NCBI GenBank assembly: GCA_964537555.1
Contig: CAZIAD010000005.1
Span: 1-64,000 of the forward strand
Reading direction: 5' to 3'
From: CAYRWR01 sp964537555
Lineage (GTDB): Bacteria; Spirochaetota; Brevinematia; Brevinematales; CAYRWR01
DNA length: 64,000 nucleotides
Positions 35,174 to 44,579 of this stretch are shown here, piece after piece; position 1 is the first letter of the stretch, and each line of letters begins with the position of its first letter. Under the pieces are notes generated by a model, which did no database searches, was not told the DNA's origin, and was given only the letters and a program-made list of their open reading frames with translations. The position numbers were made by a program, and so were the translations under genes.

Positions 35174-35206
35174 ACTATATTGTGTCATTTTTCCATGAAA
35201 AGTCAA
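35174..35206 (-). promoter_or_regulatory. Possible flaA promoter
   Basis: Minus strand TTGACT (35206-35201) with candidate -10 boxes ACAATA at 17 bases or TATAGT at 21 bases. The spacing to the better -10 is too long for sigma70, so the exact start is uncertain. Confidence 0.35.
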
Positions 35207-35322
35207 GCATTTTTCCAAAATATTTTCAATAAAAGCTAAACTTTTACAGGGACATGCCGACTAATCTTATTCATAATCATCGTCTTTGCGATACCAGAAG
35301 TTTAACTATTTTAGGATTATTT

Positions 35323-35829
35323 TCAAATTATTTTTATAGGGTAGTATAATTGCCAGTCTCCAATATGCAGCTTCATCTTCTGGTTGTTTTCCAGGATATA
35401 CACTTTCTTTACCCGTGTATTTTCTTTAAGGGTCTTTATCACTCCCTTGATAAGCCATTCTACTTTTTCGATATGCTGAAGGGCATATTGGGAAAATCCG
35501 CTCTGAAAATTGATCACTAATACCACTTCTTTTTTGGTTTTGACCCGGACCACATCCTTCAACAGATTTTCATGATCAATAGGAAAGACCAGTTTGTAAT
35601 TTATAGGCCCCAGGAAATATTCTTCTATCAGTTTTTCTTCAAAATAGCTGTTTTCAGGATTATAGGTAAAATTCCTCTTTTCTAATTTCATATCCTGAAA
35701 CTTCTGATCCGGATAAAAGAATCTAACATTAGATGTACTTAATGCTTTTACCAGGGAGATGATGATCAACACCAGTACAGGTATGGAGATCAAAATACCT
35801 GCTAAAAAAAGATTTTTTTTCTGTATCAC
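35323..35829 (-). CDS. GerMN-domain membrane-anchored protein
   Basis: 168 residues: an N-terminal membrane segment (about 8-28) then a GerMN-like domain, with FPIDHENLLKDVVRVK, VVLVINFQSGFSQYALQHIEKV and the final TLKENTRVKKVYILENNQ strand. GerMN domains sit near cell-wall enzymes; here the gene follows directly on the amidase gene (GTG at 35829 overlaps its TGA), so a role with the amidase at the cell wall is likely. Confidence 0.8.
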   Translation of the reverse strand: MIQKKNLFLAGILISIPVLVLIIISLVKALSTSNVRFFYPDQKFQDMKLEKRNFTYNPENSYFEEKLIEEYFLGPINYKLVFPIDHENLLKDVVRVKTKKEVVLVINFQSGFSQYALQHIEKVEWLIKGVIKTLKENTRVKKVYILENNQKMKLHIGDWQLYYPIKII

Positions 35830-37055
35830 TGACTATATCCTTTGGTTTTATTATACTGCTTCACAAATGTTTTAATACCATAGTACAGGCCCCTGGCTAT
35901 CTTTTTCTGATATTCCGGGCTGGCCAGTTTGGTGCCTTCCTGAGGATGTGATAAAAAGCCCACCTCTACCAACGCAGCAGGTACAGTATTATACTTTAAA
36001 ACAAAAAAATTCGCCTTTTTTAAGCCTCTTTTTTTTGCGCCGGTATGAGAGGACAGATGATTAAACAGCTGCTCTGCTAAATAGGATGATTCTTTTTGCA
36101 GTCCGTCCCGGACCAGTTCGGCAATGATACTAAATAAAGCATCTGTCTTTTTTATATCCTGAGTATTAAAGCCTTCATTCTCCATCATCTCCACTTGCAA
36201 TGCCTGGTCATCACTGGCTTTTTCACCCAGAGAAAACACTTCTATGCCTGTAGATTTTTGAGATAGGGACATATTTCCATGTATGCTCACAAAGAGAGGA
36301 TTATATTTTTTAGCTTTTTGAGAGGCATACTGCGTACGGTTTTCGAGGGAAACATAGACATCTTTGCTTCTGGTCATAAATATATCCAGGTCTTTATCCG
36401 CTTTTAAATACTGGTATAGATATCGGGAAATATTAAGAACCACTTCTTTCTCTTTTATTCCGTTCTTCCCGATAGCCCCGGGGTCTTTTCCCCCATGACC
36501 GGCATCGATGATGATGGCATTTATAGGAATAAATCCTTCCACCGGAATATACTGCACCTCTTTTTTGTCTGCTTTAGTTTCTGTTTCTTTTGTAGCACTG
36601 TCAGACTCTTGAGTTTTTTTATCCTGATTTTGTTTATCCTGTTTAATGTGATTGGTGGGGTTAACGGGGGTTTTCTGGTTGTCTGGATTAAGTATCCATT
36701 TTTCAGAATTATGGGAAACTTGTTTTTCTTCCTGATTCTTTATATCCTGTTTTAATAGTTTAGAGATCGTATCACGGTATTCCGGGCTCATATTCCACTG
36801 GCCTTTTTCACCCTTGATTAATCCTGAGTCCATATAATAGACATGGTCCTGATAGGCAATATAAGGCATGGTCACAAAGAGTTTCAATCTTTTTTTTGCT
36901 GAGAATATTTCAATATAATTCAGCTTCAGATTTTCCTGGTACTTAAGGTCATTTTGAATACAATAATCCAGCACGGTAGTGTAGTCGTTACTGCCGGAAA
37001 AAAGAGCATTCAGGCTGAAAGTCAGGAGGATGAGTAGAATATAGTTACGACGCAT
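35826..37055 (-). CDS. N-acetylmuramoyl-L-alanine amidase (AmiC/Amidase_3)
   Basis: 409 residues with a signal peptide, a linker rich in Lys, Gln and Asp (about 115-170) and a C-terminal amidase_3 domain. DAGHGGKDPGA, the Glu of EKEVVLN, SIHGN and ALVEVGFLSHP supply the zinc ligands and catalytic glutamate. The enzyme cuts the amide bond between MurNAc and the stem peptide during growth or division. The N-terminal 100 residues may be an AMIN-like or LysM-less targeting domain. It overlaps the coaX end by 11 bases and leads into the GerMN gene. Confidence 0.92.
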   Translation of the reverse strand: MRRNYILLILLTFSLNALFSGSNDYTTVLDYCIQNDLKYQENLKLNYIEIFSAKKRLKLFVTMPYIAYQDHVYYMDSGLIKGEKGQWNMSPEYRDTISKLLKQDIKNQEEKQVSHNSEKWILNPDNQKTPVNPTNHIKQDKQNQDKKTQESDSATKETETKADKKEVQYIPVEGFIPINAIIIDAGHGGKDPGAIGKNGIKEKEVVLNISRYLYQYLKADKDLDIFMTRSKDVYVSLENRTQYASQKAKKYNPLFVSIHGNMSLSQKSTGIEVFSLGEKASDDQALQVEMMENEGFNTQDIKKTDALFSIIAELVRDGLQKESSYLAEQLFNHLSSHTGAKKRGLKKANFFVLKYNTVPAALVEVGFLSHPQEGTKLASPEYQKKIARGLYYGIKTFVKQYNKTKGYSQ

Positions 37056-37821
37056 TTTTCAGTTTACCCAGATAAAACAGGCCTTTCAGTGTCAGGTGTT
37101 TATCCAGCGCATCAATGCTTTCGGAGGTCTGCATGATCAGTTCTGATAAGCCTCCCGTGGCAATGACCATATATTCCTGCCACTTCATTTCTTTGGCAAT
37201 ACGCCGGTTCATCTCATCCATCATGGCCCCTGTTCCATGTAAGAGGCCTGAGCGGATACCATCAATGGTGTTTTTGGCCACAACCGGAGGAAACACACCC
37301 AGATCAATATGGGGTAATTTCGATGCTTTATCTCCCAGGCTTCTCAATGAAGTCATCATCCCCGGAAAGATGACCCCGCCTTCATAACATCCCCGGGAGG
37401 ACACAATATCAAAAGTAGTAGCAGTCCCGAAATCCACTATGATAAGATTTTTAGCAGGATAATCCCGGATACCGGCATAGGCATTTACAATCCGGTCTGC
37501 CCCAATCTCTGCTGGAAAGTCATAATTCAGCTGTATTGGTACTTCTTTATTGGTGATAATTTGAGCATTGAGGGCATGATACTTATCAAACATATGTAAA
37601 AAAGGATAGTTTAACTGAGGTACCACAGAAGAAATCACTACCGATTTTACACCTGATTTATTGATATTATTAAGCTGAAGCAGATTATTATAGGTGAGAG
37701 CCAGGTCGTCAGTAGTCTGCAGTTTATCAGTAAAAATATTTGCATAACAGCTTAAAGTCCCGCCGTCATCAAACCATCCAAAAGTGATATTCGTATTGCC
37801 AATATCTATGCTTAAAACCAT
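37045..37821 (-). CDS. coaX: Type III pantothenate kinase CoaX
   Basis: 258 residues. DIGNTNITFG at the start is the phosphate motif of the ASKHA fold, then GADRIVNAYAG and VDFGTATTFD are the pantothenate- and ATP-side motifs. It performs the first step of coenzyme A synthesis. I use the ATG at 37821 because AAAGGGAGAG lies right before it; the longer version beginning at 37845 would bury that site. Fifteen bases separate it from gpsA. Confidence 0.93.
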   Translation of the reverse strand: MVLSIDIGNTNITFGWFDDGGTLSCYANIFTDKLQTTDDLALTYNNLLQLNNINKSGVKSVVISSVVPQLNYPFLHMFDKYHALNAQIITNKEVPIQLNYDFPAEIGADRIVNAYAGIRDYPAKNLIIVDFGTATTFDIVSSRGCYEGGVIFPGMMTSLRSLGDKASKLPHIDLGVFPPVVAKNTIDGIRSGLLHGTGAMMDEMNRRIAKEMKWQEYMVIATGGLSELIMQTSESIDALDKHLTLKGLFYLGKLKNAS

Positions 37822-37835
37822 AGTCTCTCCCTTTT

Positions 37836-38828
37836 CTAATCCCATTCCTGCTTCAATGGGCGCTCCATGAGCTCCTCTAATGCCCTTTGGGCTGCAATAT
37901 CTTCATAAAGGACTTTATATACCGCCTCAGAGATAGGCATATCGACTTTGTACTCTTCCTGCAGTTTAATTGCCGACTTTACACTTTCGGTACCTTCTGC
38001 CACCATTTTGCTGCTGTTCATATACTCTTTTAAGCTAATACCCCGGCTCAGGGCCTCTCCCAGTCTGCCGTTTCTGCTATGGGGTGACATGCAGGTGACT
38101 ATAAGATCGCCCATACCCGCCAGTCCAGCAAAGGTATCTGCCTGAGCACCCATAGCCAGGCCCATTCTGCGTATCTCAGCCAGCCCCCGGGTCACCAGCA
38201 TAGCCATGGTGTTGTCCCCAAATCCCAGTCCTCGTAACATCCCCGCTGCAATGGCGATGACGTTTTTTAATGCAGCACTGATCTGCACTCCCAGCACATC
38301 GCTATTGGAATACAGTCTAAACCGGTCATTGGACAGGGCTTCCTGCACCTTTATGGCAGCATACATATTGGTGGATGCTACTACTACCGAACTGGGTACA
38401 TCCCGGGCTACTTCCTCAGCATGACTGGGCCCGGACAGCGCTACTATATTATCGGAATGGGGAAACACATCGCTTAACACTTCAGTCATCAACATATCAG
38501 TGGAAAATTCAAATCCTTTAGTCGCGGAAACCAGTATGCTTTCCGGGCTGATGATATCTTTAAATTCCAGAGCTATCTGTCTGAAATAAGCAGAAGGTGG
38601 TACAAAAATGACAATGCCGGACTGCGCCACCTTTGTTTTGGAACAGCTTATTTCTATACTGGAGGGTATGGAGATGCCGGGAAGATAAAATATATTTTCC
38701 TGATGAGACCGGAATATCTGTGCTTCTTCTTCGCTGTGACTCCAAAGCAGGACCTCATGTGACTTGGCAGCCTGTATGGCCAGAGCTGTGCCCCAGCCTC
38801 CGGCTCCGATTACACTAATATGTGACAT
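37836..38828 (-). CDS. gpsA: Glycerol-3-phosphate dehydrogenase (NAD(P)+)
   Basis: 330 residues. GAGGWGTAL at the start is the Rossmann dinucleotide site, ALSGPSHAEEVAR is the family signature and the AALKNVIAIAAGM segment has the catalytic lysine. The enzyme reduces dihydroxyacetone phosphate to glycerol-3-phosphate for phospholipid synthesis. The start overlaps the end of the CapA-like gene by one base, so it is translated in series with it and coaX. Confidence 0.96.
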   Translation of the reverse strand: MSHISVIGAGGWGTALAIQAAKSHEVLLWSHSEEEAQIFRSHQENIFYLPGISIPSSIEISCSKTKVAQSGIVIFVPPSAYFRQIALEFKDIISPESILVSATKGFEFSTDMLMTEVLSDVFPHSDNIVALSGPSHAEEVARDVPSSVVVASTNMYAAIKVQEALSNDRFRLYSNSDVLGVQISAALKNVIAIAAGMLRGLGFGDNTMAMLVTRGLAEIRRMGLAMGAQADTFAGLAGMGDLIVTCMSPHSRNGRLGEALSRGISLKEYMNSSKMVAEGTESVKSAIKLQEEYKVDMPISEAVYKVLYEDIAAQRALEELMERPLKQEWD

Positions 38829-39916
38829 CAGCTATCAGAGCTTTCCATGACTTTGGGTGTGATGTTTCCATCGCTGTCTATGAGGAGGGGAGTACCAGGA
38901 AAGTCATCATTGGTCATTTTCTTAATGTAGTATATAGAGTTCTTGTCAGGATCCACCCGTGGAATACCCCTGTATTTTCCTTCAGCGTACTGTATGAGAG
39001 GCAGTATTTTACCTTTTACGAATGAACCATCGTCTGCTAGTTCTACATTAAGCACCAGTGTGTACTTTCGGGGGCCGGAAGTATTAAACATGGCATAAGT
39101 AGCAAAATTACCCAGAGAATAGGCGATCAGTCTCCCTTTGTACAGTTCCATAGCCCGGGGAAGATGAGGCCCATGCCCTATGATGAGGTCTGCACCGGCA
39201 TCTACCGCCATGTGTGAGAATTTAACCAGATTACCCCGTGAGTTTCCATAGAGGGTCTCCATTTTATCGCGTACATGGATTGCCTGATTGCCTTCACTGC
39301 CCCCATGAAAGGTGACAATGACGACATCATTGGATGCCGCCACCCTTTCCAGAAATTTTCTGGATTCTGAGATATTGAGGATGTTATTAAACTTATCGCC
39401 CCAGCCGAATCCCACAATGGCTACTTTTTTTCCATTTATCTGTCTTACGACTACTTCACCCTTGTTCCCGACATACTGTATATCTGCTTCGGACAGGTAT
39501 TTACGGGTATCACTATAGCCTTTAGTGCCAAAATCCATAGCATGATTATTGGCGGTAGTTACTATGTTAAAGCCGGCAGCTTTTAAGTATTGTATAAGAT
39601 GAGGGGGCATCTGAAACGCAAAAGACTTGCCACTGCCTACATTTTTCCAGGTCTTATTATAATGGGTAACACTTCCTTCCAGGTTGGCCATCACTATATC
39701 AGGATTACCATTTGTAATATAGCCCCCGGTAAACTTAAAAATGGTGGCTCCGTTTTCAGGAGGAATACGTTTGTCCGGATACAAAGTACCCATCATGGTA
39801 TCCCCGACTGCATTGATTACTATATTTTTACTATCCTGAGTCTGGGCCTGAGCCTGTTTGCAGTTGCTGGCCAGTGAAAATAGTAGTATTAATGCTATTC
39901 TGAATGATACTTTCAT
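38828..39916 (-). CDS. CapA-like metallophosphatase lipoprotein
   Basis: 362 residues. The N-terminus (ALILLFSLASNC) is a lipoprotein signal. The rest matches the CapA/PGA_cap family: AVGDTMMG, VMANLEGSV, VTTANNHAMDFG, VVIVTFHGG and IIGHGPHLPRAME, which together hold the metal ligands (Asp, His, Asn) of a calcineurin-like fold. These proteins were first found in poly-gamma-glutamate capsule synthesis, but most members lie outside such operons, as here; function is open. It precedes gpsA and follows gatB. Confidence 0.9.
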   Translation of the reverse strand: MKVSFRIALILLFSLASNCKQAQAQTQDSKNIVINAVGDTMMGTLYPDKRIPPENGATIFKFTGGYITNGNPDIVMANLEGSVTHYNKTWKNVGSGKSFAFQMPPHLIQYLKAAGFNIVTTANNHAMDFGTKGYSDTRKYLSEADIQYVGNKGEVVVRQINGKKVAIVGFGWGDKFNNILNISESRKFLERVAASNDVVIVTFHGGSEGNQAIHVRDKMETLYGNSRGNLVKFSHMAVDAGADLIIGHGPHLPRAMELYKGRLIAYSLGNFATYAMFNTSGPRKYTLVLNVELADDGSFVKGKILPLIQYAEGKYRGIPRVDPDKNSIYYIKKMTNDDFPGTPLLIDSDGNITPKVMESSDS

Positions 39917-39920
39917 AATC

Positions 39921-41360
39921 CTATCCGATTTCCTTTTTTAAGATCTCATTGACCATCTTGGGATTAGCCTGTCCTTTGGTCGCTTTCATGATCTGACCCA
40001 CAAAAAATCCCAACAGTTTTTTATCCCCGTTTTTATACCTTTCGACTTCATCAGGATTATCCTTTAAGACTTGTTTTACTGCACCTTCCAGGGCACCACT
40101 GTCACTGACCTGCTTTAAGCCCTTATCTTCGATTATGCTAAGTGCCGACTTACCGCTCTCCAGCATCAGATTAAACACTTCCTTGGCAATTTTAAGAGAA
40201 ATAGTACCATCTTCGATATGGTTTATGAGTTCACAGAGCCTTTCTGGTGTGATCTTTTGAGCGAATTGAGCAATGGTCATATTTGTCTGATTAAGAGAGG
40301 CCAGTACATCCCCCTGGACCCAGTTAGCCGCTTTTTTAACATCTGTCTTTAAACCAGGCAGAACTGCTTCAAAATAGTCAGCCAGCTCTTTGTCATCTAT
40401 AAGGACCAGCACGTCTTTAGAGTCCAGCTTGTATTCTTTCTGAAACCTGAGATATTTGTCCCGGGGCAGTTCCGGCATGTCCTTTTTGATCTGATCTATC
40501 TGGGCCTGTTCCAGTTTAACAGGGGGTAGATCCGGTTCCGGAAAATACCGATAGTCATTTGACTCTTCTTTTCCTCTCATGGAAAAAGTCTTGGACTGAT
40601 CAGCGTCCCACAGGCGGGTCTCCTGTATAATAGGCTCATGATTATCCTTGGCAAAAATCTGTCTCTGGACCTCATAATTGATCGCTTTTCTCACTCCGTT
40701 AAAGGAGTTCATATTTTTTATCTCGACCCGGGTACCTAATTTGGTCTCACCCCTGGGCCTTATTGAGATATTGGCATCACAACGTAAGCTGCCCTCTTCC
40801 ATGTTTACATCCGAGACTCCGACGTACTTCATACTTCTTTTCAGCCAGCTCAGGTAAGCATAGGCCTCATCGGCTGAACGCATATCCGGCTCAGACACTA
40901 TTTCCAGTAAAGGCGTTCCGGCCCGGTTTAAATCGACCAGTGACCAGGGGCTTCCTTCACTGTGTACCAGTTTTCCGGCATCTTCTTCCATGTGGGCCCG
41001 GGTGACCCCTATCTTTTTGGTGCTGCCGTCTTCCAGGTCAATATCTATATATCCACCCACTACTATGGGATAGTCCAGTTGAGACACCTGATAGCCTTTA
41101 GGCAGATCCGGATAAAAATAATTTTTGCGGTCAAACTTGGAGTAGGCACTGATCTCACCATGCAGAGCCAGTCCTGCTTTTATAGATTTATTTAAGACTG
41201 CCTCATTTAAGACAGGTAAGACACCGGGCTGGCCCATGCATACAGGACAGACATGGGAATTAGGAGAAGCACCGAATTCAGTGGAACAACTACAAAATAT
41301 TTTGGTTTTTGTATTTAGCTGTACATGTACTTCCAAACCGATTACTACTTCATAATCCAT
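39921..41360 (-). CDS. gatB: Asp-tRNA(Asn)/Glu-tRNA(Gln) amidotransferase subunit B
   Basis: 479 residues. GLEVHVQL at the start, the CSCSTEFG...CPVCMG zinc cysteines, and CDANISIRP are the family hallmarks; the tail is the GatB/YqeY tRNA-binding domain. GatB transfers ammonia to Glu-tRNA(Gln) or Asp-tRNA(Asn) with GatA and GatC, whose genes are not in the window. The next gene starts four bases after its stop. Confidence 0.97.
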   Translation of the reverse strand: MDYEVVIGLEVHVQLNTKTKIFCSCSTEFGASPNSHVCPVCMGQPGVLPVLNEAVLNKSIKAGLALHGEISAYSKFDRKNYFYPDLPKGYQVSQLDYPIVVGGYIDIDLEDGSTKKIGVTRAHMEEDAGKLVHSEGSPWSLVDLNRAGTPLLEIVSEPDMRSADEAYAYLSWLKRSMKYVGVSDVNMEEGSLRCDANISIRPRGETKLGTRVEIKNMNSFNGVRKAINYEVQRQIFAKDNHEPIIQETRLWDADQSKTFSMRGKEESNDYRYFPEPDLPPVKLEQAQIDQIKKDMPELPRDKYLRFQKEYKLDSKDVLVLIDDKELADYFEAVLPGLKTDVKKAANWVQGDVLASLNQTNMTIAQFAQKITPERLCELINHIEDGTISLKIAKEVFNLMLESGKSALSIIEDKGLKQVSDSGALEGAVKQVLKDNPDEVERYKNGDKKLLGFFVGQIMKATKGQANPKMVNEILKKEIG

Positions 41361-41387
41361 GCGTCCTGCTCCTTGTCATTTGCATAT

Positions 41388-41417
41388 ATTATAGCACAAT
41401 ACAGGGAAAAAAGACAA
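41388..41417 (-). promoter_or_regulatory. gatB promoter
   Basis: Minus strand TTGTCT (41417-41412), 18 bases, TATAAT (41393-41388), with the TGTGC extension also seen before the ABC transporter. It lies about 25 bases upstream of the gatB start and probably serves the gatB to GerMN series of genes. Confidence 0.6.
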
Positions 41418-41471
41418 AAAGCTCCCTTTTAAGCATGAAAAAAGGTATCTTCCACTGGCAAGCCCTTGGGA

Positions 41472-42005
41472 CTATTTAAGAAGATCAGTGAGTTCCGGTA
41501 ATATGAGACTGATTCTCCAGATTGCCCGGCTCAGGCCCTGGACAGAATAAGTGGAACCGCTGATTCCATCTATATCCATGCCGATATGATAGCTGGAGTC
41601 GAGGCTCCTGCCATAAAATTGCTTCAGAAAGTTCATTTGTTTAAGCTTTAATCCATGTTCGGAGCTATCTTTTAATACTTCCACAGACCGGATTTTATTT
41701 TCCCAGTCAAAGATGATGGCAATCACAAAATCATCAGTTTTTCCCTGGGCACTATCTATAACCAGGTATCCCAGATTCTGTTTATCTTTTTTAATGATGG
41801 CCATACTGAGTCTGCGATGCTGAAATGCTTCCCCTACCTTGCTGAGTGCCTGTTCATTCCATTTTTTAGTGATCTTTATTTTCTTTAATTGAAAGGTGGC
41901 ATCCGGATATACTGACTGTACAAAAAGACCCGCGTTCCTATTCCAGCCACATGCCCACTGCACCAGGGGTAAAAATAGAAAGATGAGAACAATTATTTTT
42001 TTCAT
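41472..42005 (-). CDS. FMN-binding domain protein, exported
   Basis: 177 residues with an N-terminal signal ending near WACG, possibly a lipobox. DIDGISGSTYS at about 145-154 is the S-G-x-T flavin-attachment motif of FMN_bind proteins (as in NqrC/RnfG), in which the Thr carries covalent FMN. The protein is much shorter than NqrC and stands alone, so a small extracytoplasmic electron carrier is likely. A following gene encodes a methyltransferase on the same strand upstream. Confidence 0.8.
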   Translation of the reverse strand: MKKIIVLIFLFLPLVQWACGWNRNAGLFVQSVYPDATFQLKKIKITKKWNEQALSKVGEAFQHRRLSMAIIKKDKQNLGYLVIDSAQGKTDDFVIAIIFDWENKIRSVEVLKDSSEHGLKLKQMNFLKQFYGRSLDSSYHIGMDIDGISGSTYSVQGLSRAIWRISLILPELTDLLK

Positions 42006-42051
42006 GGTCTGTCTCCGGGGGTGTATTTAAAAGTCAAAAAATTATACCAGA

Positions 42052-42642
42052 CTATTTTTTTCTCATCACAGAGAACAGGGCATTAGGGGGGGAATCCAAT
42101 TGTCCCTGATAGATTGTCTCAAATATATCTATGATGTCGAATCCAGGACTAAAGATATTCTGTATTTCACTCTGAGAAAACTGGTAAGGCCCTCTTTGAT
42201 TGGCTCCTCCCAATATACTGAATACTTTCAAAAAATATAACGCACCGGGATCTAAAAGATCACTGATTACTGTCAGGTATTTTTCTCTCTGAGGGGGGTC
42301 TATTACATGAAAACATCCCCTGTCAAAAATAAAATCAAATTTTTCTTTCAGGTCTAAATAGACTATATCTTCATGGATGAAACGGATTCTTTCGTTCTTC
42401 AGCTGAGATTGTTGTATGGCTGTATGAGAAATATCCACCCCGGTTACATCAAAACCCATTTCAAACAGGGCTGTAGACTGAGATGCAGGGCCACTTCCAA
42501 TGTCCAGTACTTTTCCTTTTTTGATGCCCAGTTTAGCTAGATACTTTTCCAGGTCCGGATCCAGAAAAGGATGAAACCAGGGCATTTTTTCACTATCCTG
42601 GTTTTTATATAACTCATCCCAACTGGTATTGGTCTTTCTCAT
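42052..42642 (-). CDS. SAM-dependent methyltransferase, class I
   Basis: 196 residues. VLDIGSGPASQSTALFEMGFDVTGVDIS is broken here by class I motifs: the GSGPA loop binds SAM and the VDIS acidic residue holds the ribose. DFIFDRGCFHVID is motif IV-like. The layout resembles small TPMT/TehB-type enzymes that modify small molecules. Substrate unknown. It is on its own before the divergent hom gene. Confidence 0.88.
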   Translation of the reverse strand: MRKTNTSWDELYKNQDSEKMPWFHPFLDPDLEKYLAKLGIKKGKVLDIGSGPASQSTALFEMGFDVTGVDISHTAIQQSQLKNERIRFIHEDIVYLDLKEKFDFIFDRGCFHVIDPPQREKYLTVISDLLDPGALYFLKVFSILGGANQRGPYQFSQSEIQNIFSPGFDIIDIFETIYQGQLDSPPNALFSVMRKK

Positions 42643-42740
42643 ACCTTACCCTTCATATTGTTCGATCAAGAATCATATTAATTTACTACCATACTGAGTT
42701 TATGTCAAATATAAATACCTAATACAGCAGTGTTTTAGGC

Positions 42741-42769
42741 TTGCTAAATGGATACAAACTCTTTATAAT
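42741..42769 (+). promoter_or_regulatory. hom promoter TTGCTA-17-TATAAT
   Basis: TTGCTA (42741-42746), 17 bases, TATAAT (42764-42769), 30 bases before the hom start. Confidence 0.7.
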
Positions 42770-42799
42770 ATATCCTAATTATTCATAAGGAGAGGCAGA

Positions 42800-44086
42800 A
42801 TGCCTAAAATATCCGTTGCAGTTATCGGCTATGGTACCATAGGTGCCGGGGTGGTACAGATCCTCCAGGAACAATCAGATGTGATCAAGCAAAGAACCGG
42901 AGTAGAAGTATCTCTAAAATATGTGGTGGACAAGGATATTACAAGCCCTCGTCCTATTAAGATCCTGAATGCCGAGCTGATCAGTGATTATAAAAAAGCC
43001 ATAAATGATCCCGAAATCGATGTGATCATCGAGCTGGTAGGTGGGACTACTTTTGCCTATGATCTGGTAGAGGAAAGCCTGAATGCGGAAAAATCTGTAG
43101 TCACTGCCAATAAAGCACTGCTGGCAGAGAGAGGTACTCCCCTGTTTGACCTGGCTCGGAAAAAGGAAGTGGTGATAGGGTTTGAGGCCTCTGTAGCGGG
43201 AGGAATACCCATTATCCGTACAGTCACCAATGCCCTGGCAGGGGATAGTATTAAAGCCATATATGGGATCGTAAACGGGACCACTAACTATATTCTCACA
43301 AAGATGCTGGAAGAAGACTGGGACTTTGATACCGCCCTTCAAAAAGCCCAGGAACTGGGTTTTGCTGAATCTGATCCCACTTTGGATATAGAGGGCTATG
43401 ATGCCGCTCATAAGGTAGCTATACTGGCCGCCCTGGCTTTTAATTCTACCATCAGGTATGACAAAGTCTCTGTGGAAGGTATCACTAAGATAAGCCTCAC
43501 CGATATAAAGCATGCCGGGGAATTAGGCTATATCATGAAACTGCTGGCTATTGCAAAACTGGATGATGACAACCAAATCGAGATAAGGGTCAATCCCACT
43601 CTTGTACCTAATGATGAACTCCTGGCATCAGTCCGAAATGAATTTAATGCGGTATTGATCGAAAGCGCTTATCTGGGAGACTCTATGTATTACGGCAGAG
43701 GAGCAGGCAGCCTGCCTACCGCTACCGCTGTGGTCGCAGATATCCTGGATGTGGCCCGCAGAAAAGAAGAGCCTCAGTGGACTAACAAGTACATCGCTTT
43801 CAATGATTACCCGGTCAAGGACATGGGTGAGATAGAAAGCCGGTACTATATCAGGTTCAATGTGAGGGATGATATCGGGGTTTTAAAACGGATTACCAGT
43901 ATATTTACCGAATACAATATTTCTATCTCTTCTATGATACAGAAGGAGATGACCAGAGATAATTTTGTTCCTATTATTTTTACCACACACCTGGCCCAGG
44001 AAAGTGATATGATCAGTGCTCTGGATGAGATACAAAAACTGGACTTTAATGAGCATCGGGGGATAATGATCCGCATCATGGATTAG
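42800..44086 (+). CDS. hom: Homoserine dehydrogenase
   Basis: 428 residues. GYGTIGAGV is the NAD(P) site, NKALLAERG and GASVAGGIPI-type segments (here EASVAGGIPI) line the active site, and the final 80 residues form an ACT domain (RDDIGVLKRIT...NISISSMIQ) for feedback by threonine. It converts aspartate semialdehyde to homoserine for threonine and methionine. AAGGAG precedes the ATG and a terminator follows. Confidence 0.97.
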   Translation: MPKISVAVIGYGTIGAGVVQILQEQSDVIKQRTGVEVSLKYVVDKDITSPRPIKILNAELISDYKKAINDPEIDVIIELVGGTTFAYDLVEESLNAEKSVVTANKALLAERGTPLFDLARKKEVVIGFEASVAGGIPIIRTVTNALAGDSIKAIYGIVNGTTNYILTKMLEEDWDFDTALQKAQELGFAESDPTLDIEGYDAAHKVAILAALAFNSTIRYDKVSVEGITKISLTDIKHAGELGYIMKLLAIAKLDDDNQIEIRVNPTLVPNDELLASVRNEFNAVLIESAYLGDSMYYGRGAGSLPTATAVVADILDVARRKEEPQWTNKYIAFNDYPVKDMGEIESRYYIRFNVRDDIGVLKRITSIFTEYNISISSMIQKEMTRDNFVPIIFTTHLAQESDMISALDEIQKLDFNEHRGIMIRIMD

Positions 44087-44108
44087 ATCTTCAATAGAAT
44101 CGATTAAG

Positions 44109-44137
44109 ACGGCCTCTCATCAGGGGCCGTTTTTTTA
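44109..44137 (+). terminator. hom terminator
   Basis: ACGGCCTC (44109-44116), a six-base loop, GGGGCCGT (44123-44130) and seven T. Confidence 0.85.
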
Positions 44138-44154
44138 TGGTAAAGAGGTATATA

Positions 44155-44189
44155 TAAAAAAAAGAGACTGCCAGTATATGACAGTCTCT
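44155..44189 (-). terminator. Terminator of the ribosomal protein supercluster
   Basis: Minus strand: AGAGACTG pairs with CAGTCTCT around a loop of about 11 bases, followed by a run of eight T. It lies 19 bases after the rplQ stop. Confidence 0.85.
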
Positions 44190-44207
44190 ATTCTTTTTGG
44201 GTTTAAA

Positions 44208-44576
44208 TTACTTTTTCAGATTTTCTTCTACCAGCTCGATGATCCCCATTTCTGTACCATCGTTGATACGCTGTCCCAGTCTCATGATACGGGTGTATCC
44301 TCCGGGTCTCTTTTCATATCTTTTTGCAATATCATCAAAAAGCTTTACTAATACTTCTCTCTTTTTGATGTAGCGGGCGATCAGTCTTTTAGCATGCAGA
44401 GTATTCTGTTTAGCCTTGGTGATCAGCTTTTCAGCAAATGGTCTTAATGCCTTGGCTTTTATAACAGTAGTCTGTATACTTTCATATTCAAATAAAGCCT
44501 GTGCCAGGTTGTTCATCAGGGCCTTGCGGTGGCCTACTTTCCGGCTTAATTTTTTGATTGTTTTCTGGTGTCTCAT
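44208..44576 (-). CDS. rplQ: 50S ribosomal protein L17
   Basis: 122 residues with MRHQKTIKKLSRKVGHRKALM at the start broken into the family's RxxxxRKxxHRxAL pattern, and the GYTRIM loop later. L17 sits near the exit tunnel of the large subunit. It is the last gene of the cluster, three bases after rpoA, and ends at a clear terminator. Length fits the family. Confidence 0.97.
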   Translation of the reverse strand: MRHQKTIKKLSRKVGHRKALMNNLAQALFEYESIQTTVIKAKALRPFAEKLITKAKQNTLHAKRLIARYIKKREVLVKLFDDIAKRYEKRPGGYTRIMRLGQRINDGTEMGIIELVEENLKK

Positions 44577-44579
44577 GTC

